A stretch of DNA of 64,000 bases from Portulaca oleracea (Eukaryota; Streptophyta; Magnoliopsida; Caryophyllales; Portulacaceae). The notes beneath the pieces were generated by a model. That model saw nothing but the letters and a program-made list of their open reading frames with translations, was not told the DNA's origin and did not search any database. Positions within the stretch are counted from its first letter, which is position 1; every line of letters starts with the position of its first letter. This document shows positions 59,283 through 64,000 of the stretch, piece after piece. Made by a program: the position numbers and the translations under genes. The stretch spans positions 21,572,391 through 21,636,390 of the forward strand of contig CM055868.1 in NCBI GenBank assembly GCA_029582165.1. The letters are read 5' to 3'.

Positions 59283-60380
59283 ATGTCGGGCTGTAGTAAA
59301 ACACCTCAGGAAGTAGCAGAACAAGCCTTGAGGGAGAAGGAGGAAATGGAAGGGAGAATGAAAATTATGGGTGAACAGTTGCAATATTATATGAGGTTGC
59401 ACAGGAGAGAGATCAATAGAGAGACTGATGTGGAGTCTGAAGAAGAAGAAGAAGAGGATAACCCTTTTAGTGAACCTGGAAGGGGAGGAGGAAGACCTAG
59501 ATATCACAGAAGAAGGAGGTATAACAGGAGGTCACCTAGAAGTAGTGTTAGTGAATCCAGAAGTAGAAGTGAGAGGGAAGAAAGGAGGGGAGAAAGAAGA
59601 GTAGAGAAGTTGGATTTCAAAATAGATATTCCAGAATATGGAGGTGAGTTGGATCCTGATGTATTTTTGGATTGGTTGCAAACAGTGGAGAGGGTTTTTG
59701 AATTGAGGGAGTTGTCTGAGGAAAACAAGGTGAAGTTGGTTGCATTGAAACTGAGGAAATATGCATCTACATGGTGGAACAACTTGCAAAGAAGGAGAGA
59801 AGAGATCAATGAACCTAAAGTCAGTACATGGGTTGAAATGAGGCAGAAGCTCAAGGAGAAATTTCTACCAGAAAGTTACATGAAGGAAAATTATTTCAAG
59901 CTTCAACACTTTGTCCAGGGTAGTAAATCTGTTGAGGAGTATACCAAGGAGTTTGAACATGTGCTGTGGAAGTGCAATATGAAGGAGAATGAAATTCAAA
60001 CCTATGTGAGGTACCTTGGAGGGTTGAATGAAAGCATCAGAAATGTGGTCGAGCTGCAAGTGTATAATTCACTTGATGAGCTGAGTTCTTTGGCTCATAA
60101 GGTGGAACAGCAGAAGAAGGCCCAAAGGAAGGAGTACGGAAGCAAGTACCCAACCAAAACCTATCCTCAAACCAAATCTTATAACCCACCTCAAAGAACC
60201 TATCCATCCCCACAACCACAAACCAGATATCCAGCCCCTAAACCACCTCAAACACAATCCCAAAATCCCCCACAAAGAACCCCAATCCCTACCAATCGAT
60301 CATTCCCTGAGAGGAGGTGCTTTAGATGTCAAGGACTTGGACATCTAGCCTCAGAATGTCCAAACAGAAGAGCAGTGAAC
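59283..60380 (+). CDS. Chromovirus gag, cut off after the zinc knuckle
   Basis: The start is ATG 59283 (MSGCSKTPQEVAEQ), which fits gag better than the upstream in-frame extension into the primer site. Residues about 20-110 are charged: Glu-rich, then Arg/Ser-rich. The Retrotrans_gag core follows (LDFKIDIPEYGGELDPDVFL, STWWNNLQ, VEEYTKEFEHV). A Pro/Gln/Thr-rich linker leads to a zinc knuckle CFRCQGLGHLASEC (about 60318-60359). The frame is unbroken to there. Protease and later domains are missing, because CACTA-related sequence in the other orientation starts near 60380. The last dozen codons before the stop at 60414-60416 belong to that sequence. Confidence 0.88.
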
Positions 60381-60874
60381 TCAGTCAATGTTTTCGCATC
60401 GGGTCCATTGGGTTGAAAATAACGATCAACTTCAATTTTTGCCCGCTCTTCTTCTCTTCTTCCATGGACTTTGTGATACATAGTAGGCCCTCTTCTTTTG
60501 ACATCATCTAATTCAAGTTTATTACAATAGCGAAAACAAAATATAATGAATTAAAAACTAAATTGAGATGAACCATGGCTACTACCTATTGAAAATCATA
60601 TCAAAACCAGAATATATCAAACTGTAAACATTTTATACTTACTGTTTCCAGTTGCATTTTGGCCTTGACTCAATGATAAGCTTTTGTCTGTCAGAGAGAC
60701 CTCATTCTGTGATGTTGTACACTGTAATGCTAGAGCCCTCGTACTCACCTGACGAGCTGCCAGGTCACGAGTTTGAATCAAATTACTACGCGGAGTGATT
60801 TGCAACTGATGTTGTCGTTTCTTAAAAGCCTTAGCCAAAGCTAATGCTTTTGGATTTCGTTCATTGATCGCACC
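60380..60874 (-). pseudogene. Two exons of a CACTA (En/Spm, Transposase_24/Ptta-type) gene
   Basis: Exon 60874-60643 starts after TTTTTCAG and ends at a GTAAGT donor. It encodes NERNPKALALAKAFKKRQHQ and, later, TDKSLSLSQGQNATGN. Exon 60507 and down starts after an AG acceptor and joins in phase. It encodes DVKRRGPTMYHKVHGRREEE and then VDRYFQPNGPDAKTLTEF. The RGPT...VH...QPxGP pattern is typical of plant CACTA-associated Ptta/Transposase_24 proteins. The gene is cut at about 60380 by the chromovirus junction. A possible further coding piece at 61190-61075 reads EIADSDDESDYS before a stop. A host gene derived from such a transposase cannot be excluded. Confidence 0.6.
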
Positions 60875-61776
60875 CTGAAAAAGAAAAAATAACCATTAAT
60901 AATACTATCAAGTATTCATGGCCATCAAAGAACCATTAAGCTACTCATCTAATAACTCCAAGCACCTAACATCTAAACAAATAGTGAACATATCATCAAT
61001 TAACCTTTTTAAAAAAGTCGAATTCACGGCAAAGTGTACACAAATATTTTCACAATATGTCCAAACACGGTGTTATATAGAACTAGTACTATAGTCAGAT
61101 TCATCATCTGAATCAGCAATCTCAGGCTCAGGCTCTCCTTGCTGCTGGAGGACATGTGCAGGGACTTCTACGGTTGTTGCTGGGATATTCAATCAGGTAG
61201 GTACATTGCTGAAGGCAAAATTGTTGCGAACTTGCTAAATTGACTTACATCTAGTCATGCATGTATGTATGGGTGAAAACTTGTTTTGTTGAAATACGTA
61301 ACTTTGCAATTTGATATGGGTGCACCTAATTCGGCCAGGCCTACTTTAGGATAAGCGAAAGTAGACAGTAGAGAAACCATGCAGGTAACATGAAGCCTAC
61401 GTTGAGCAGACGATATTTTCATTCCTGTTGAATTTGTATTAGTACTAAGTAGTAATGTGAAATTGTTCCCTTGAGTTTCAGGGAAACCAAGCTCAAAAAA
61501 TAGGAGAGAGTTATTGTCGATTAAGAAATTCCTCCGCCATTCACGAGTCGCATTTTCGCAGCCACTATTGTGTCGGAATTTTCCATTCACCTTTCACAAA
61601 ACTATCTCAAATTCTACCAAAACACATTTCATCAAATGTTTTTGGAAAAAAATTGAGGGATTCAGCTCATTGTCGTTTGGGTTTGTCTGTATGCACACCA
61701 CCTGTTCGATCATATTCCCCAGAGAGACAAAGAGCTGCAAATCCACATCTAACTAACTCTAACCCTAACCAAAGTT

Positions 61777-61866
61777 CTAAGCCCTCTCACCTCTAATCCT
61801 CCTAGCCAACTGAATATCCTTGCGCATAATAGTAACCATCTTAGCATGAATAGCACACAGACAGGT
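61777..61866 (-). pseudogene. Histone H3 C-terminal fragment
   Basis: On the minus strand 29 codons plus a stop read CAIHAKMVTIM, then [15 protein letters not shown]. This is the H3 tail [26 protein letters not shown] with Arg to Met and Pro to Arg changes, and with the normal stop directly after the final Ala. Nothing upstream reads as H3, so only the last fifth of the gene is present. It lies between the CACTA-type exons and a CACTA terminus, so capture by that element is plausible but not shown. Confidence 0.8.
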
Positions 61867-62097
61867 TCAGACATTTTCACAAACACGTTATGTGCAAAAC
61901 CCGAAGAAAGGGACAGCAGCAGCCAAGCAGTAGCAGCAGTAGTAAGAAATTGAGAAGAAGAGCAAAGAGCCAAGCAATTGATACCTGAGCAGCAGCAGTA
62001 GTGAGAAATTGAGAAGAAGAGCGTGATAGCAGCGGAAGCGTGAAAGCGTGTGCCAAAGAAGAAGAATGGGAGAATGGAGGATCAGTTCGCAGATGGG

Positions 62098-62103
62098 GGG
62101 GGG
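62098..62103. repeat. Poly-G run and flanking AT-rich spacer
   Basis: GGGGGGGGG sits in a region (61980-62640) with no gene. Near 62443-62455 GGAACGGAGGGAATA resembles a single Stowaway-type end without a visible partner. Confidence 0.35.
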
Positions 62104-62649
62104 GATGGGTACTGAAATTAGGGTTTGGTAATTTGTTTAAGTTTCCTTTCCAATCAATGTTTGACCGGGAAAATGAAAATTTTTAGTTTATATCTGGCGC
62201 CTTTAGAAGTAAATGAGAGGGAATGGATATAAATTATAAAACCCTCAATGTTACTCTTTAATTAATAATTTCTTACATAATATGTTATTAATAATTGTAA
62301 TATTATATTTTTATGATAGTGTTTTTTCGTTACGAATTTAGTAGTAATAATCATATTTGGTAACTCATTGTATATATTGAGAAATTTACGGTCAAAATTT
62401 TTGAATTTTGACTGCACAATTTTCAAAGACAACAATTAATATGGAACGGAGGGAATAACATTTTATTTAAGTCATATTAAAGTCCTATTATAACATATAA
62501 TAATTAAATGTTGCATTGGGTTTTTATTGTAATATATAATAATTAAATGTTGTATTAGGTATTAGTTTAGGTAACATTTTTTTTAAATGTTACTATAAAG
62601 CATCTATTGTAATACTTATGAAAAATGTTACCTATATTTGTGTTACAAT

Positions 62650-63270
62650 TAGGACCGAAGTTGGACCGGACCAACCCGGTTATGTTCGGTCCGGTCTTCG
62701 GTCCACGATATTTTAAATTTCGGGTTTTCGGATCATTCCGGTCCAAACCCAAAAAAACCTGGTTGGACCGGTGAACCTGGTTTGTTCTCAACATATGCTT
62801 GATTTAATTAAAATTAATAGATATTTTCCTATATTCCATAACTATTAGCTATAAATAATAACATAATAAATAAATTAATTAAATAAATTTTCCTAACATA
62901 AAATTGAGGAGCTTTCTACTAACTACTAATACGGTAATACTGCTATTGTGCTACTGCGGCTACTGGAACCCCCCAAACAAGGACAAAGAAAAAACACATT
63001 TTGTGTCCAACTTTTTGTACTGTTAATTTGACGTCGATCTCACAGTATCATTTGAATATCTACTATTGTACTTGAAAGTCATTTTGACGCATAAAGAAAA
63101 CGGTCCAATCGGTCCGGGTCGGGTCGGTCCATCTATGTTCTCGGTTCGGTCCGGTCCGGGTCCAAGGTGAATTCTATTCGGTCCCAGTCTATTATTTTGT
63201 GAAAATTCAGTCCTCGGGTTGAGCTACTTTGGTCCGGTCCGGTCCGGGTTTGGACCGATGCACACCCTTA
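62650..63270. mobile_element. hAT-like non-autonomous element with 8-bp target duplication
   Basis: GTTACAAT flanks the unit at 62642-62649 and 63271-63278, an 8-bp duplication as made by hAT elements. The ends are TAGGACCG and CGATGCACACCCTTA. The interior is full of GGTCCGG repeats, densest at 62655-62700 and 63100-63260, and has no ORF. Removing the unit restores a continuous CACTA subterminal region. Confidence 0.7.
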
Positions 63271-63279
63271 GTTACAATA

Positions 63280-63298
63280 GACCACTTTTGTTGTAGTG
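63280..63298 (-). mobile_element. CACTA transposon terminus
   Basis: Read on the minus strand this is CACTACAACAAAAGTGGTC, the standard end of CACTA elements. Without the hAT insertion the next bases read TATTGTAACACAAATATAGG, in the style of subterminal repeats. The body extends to lower coordinates. Confidence 0.75.
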
Positions 63299-63717
63299 CG
63301 AAGCATACCACAAACGAAGCCCTAGCCACTAACGAAGAAACTGAGAAACTCAGACACGAAATTTTGATGCGTCGACTGTCATAAATCGGCCATGAAAGGG
63401 TATTTCATCAATTTATGGGATGGTGGTGTGAACTTCTGATGGGAGGGATGAGAGGGAGTGCAATATAGAATTGAAAGCCAGGATGACTGATGATAGGGTA
63501 TGTTATGCGTGCGGCAGGGATGAGAAGGGTTACTGGAGCTTTTAGGGTTTGATGGGTGAAACTGTGAAATTTTGGGTGGTGGGAAATTTTATTAAAGGAC
63601 TAAGTAGAGAGTGTTTTCAATAACTTTTTTTTTAAGTATTATGGAAGGTGGGAAATTTTGGTTTTGCGCGGTGGACCAATTTTCTTCCCGTCCCATGTGA
63701 AATAGCATTAAAAATAA

Positions 63718-63990
63718 GCAACCTCACTAGAAATGTTGCCTTTGTGATTTATGGCAACGATCTCATAACTGTTACTACGGAATCTTAGTCGCAATGTTGA
63801 TGAATCCGTTACCTTTTCTTAAGCAACATTTATGTGGTTGTTGCCATAGCATAGTAATAAGCAACGCCTCCAGACATGTTGCCTATGTCAGTTAAGGCAA
63901 CGGTTCCTTAACTGTTACTACGAAAACTATGCAACAAATAAAGCATTGTTGCCTTAGGGTATATAAGGCAACAATTCTTATACTGTTGTA
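63718..63990. repeat. CACTA-type subterminal repeats
   Basis: About eight copies of a 23-25-base unit with arms GGCAAC and GTTGCC, for example AGCAAC then about 12 bases then GTTGCC, alternate with GTTACTACG variants. This density is typical of the ends of CACTA elements. The terminus itself must lie outside the window or be lost. Confidence 0.6.
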
Positions 63991-64000
63991 ATCCGAGCCG

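Noticed and set aside
61749..61973. 74-codon minus-strand frame overlapping the H3 fragment
   Set aside because: It is another frame over the H3 tail codons; the H3 frame is the meaningful one.
1..64000. tRNA or rRNA genes
   Set aside because: I looked for tRNA-like arms and found only primer-binding sites, which match tRNA 3' ends over about 11-19 bases and have no cloverleaf around them.

Overview
This window is eukaryotic, from a eudicot-type plant nuclear genome; I cannot name the species. The signs are spliced genes with GT-AG introns, long AT-rich spacers, microsatellites, and layers of plant LTR retrotransposons (Athila, Tat, chromovirus, Sirevirus-like Copia) with MULE, CACTA, hAT, Stowaway and Helitron pieces. 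Only one host gene looks intact: a three-exon UPF0301/DUF179 (AlgH-like) gene on the minus strand at 11.25-15.36 kb.

Layout. 1-6.07 kb: an Athila-type, apparently non-autonomous LTR element (A1) with a tRNA-Asp primer site and a broken gag-like ORF but no pol. 6.07-11.2 kb: a Copia-like remnant, two non-autonomous MULEs with perfect 9-bp target duplications, and a Stowaway-like MITE. 11.25-15.4 kb: the UPF0301 gene. 15.9-22.1 kb: a three-deep nest, in which a solo LTR sits in a TIR element, which sits in a long LTR, which sits in a tandem repeat; each level has a target-site duplication. 22.1-30.2 kb: a chromovirus-type solo LTR, another Stowaway-like MITE, a Helitron 3' end, AT-rich spacer and a possible fragment of an unidentified minus-strand gene. 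30.25-37.13 kb: a decayed Sirevirus-like Copia element with an env-like ORF.

37.1-43.4 kb: a minus-strand Athila relative (A2) carrying a Pack-MULE with a captured phytolongin gene fragment. 43.4-47.46 kb: the 3' end of a Tat-lineage element with an antisense spliced ORF encoding a plant-mobile-domain-like protein, then tandem repeats, a polypurine tract, an LTR and a tRNA-Arg primer site. 47.46-58.09 kb: a minus-strand Athila element with gag-pol, an env-position ORF, and one LTR that has a primer site on one side and a polypurine tract on the other. 58.09-60.38 kb: a chromovirus inserted in the Athila env-position ORF and cut off after gag. 60.38-64 kb: CACTA-related exons, a histone H3 tail fragment, a hAT-like element and CACTA ends.

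The most unusual pattern is shared by unrelated LTR families here. Each carries its own array of short GC-rich palindromes just upstream of the LTR TATA box. In the Tat element the same palindrome also sits upstream of the TATA box of the antisense gene.
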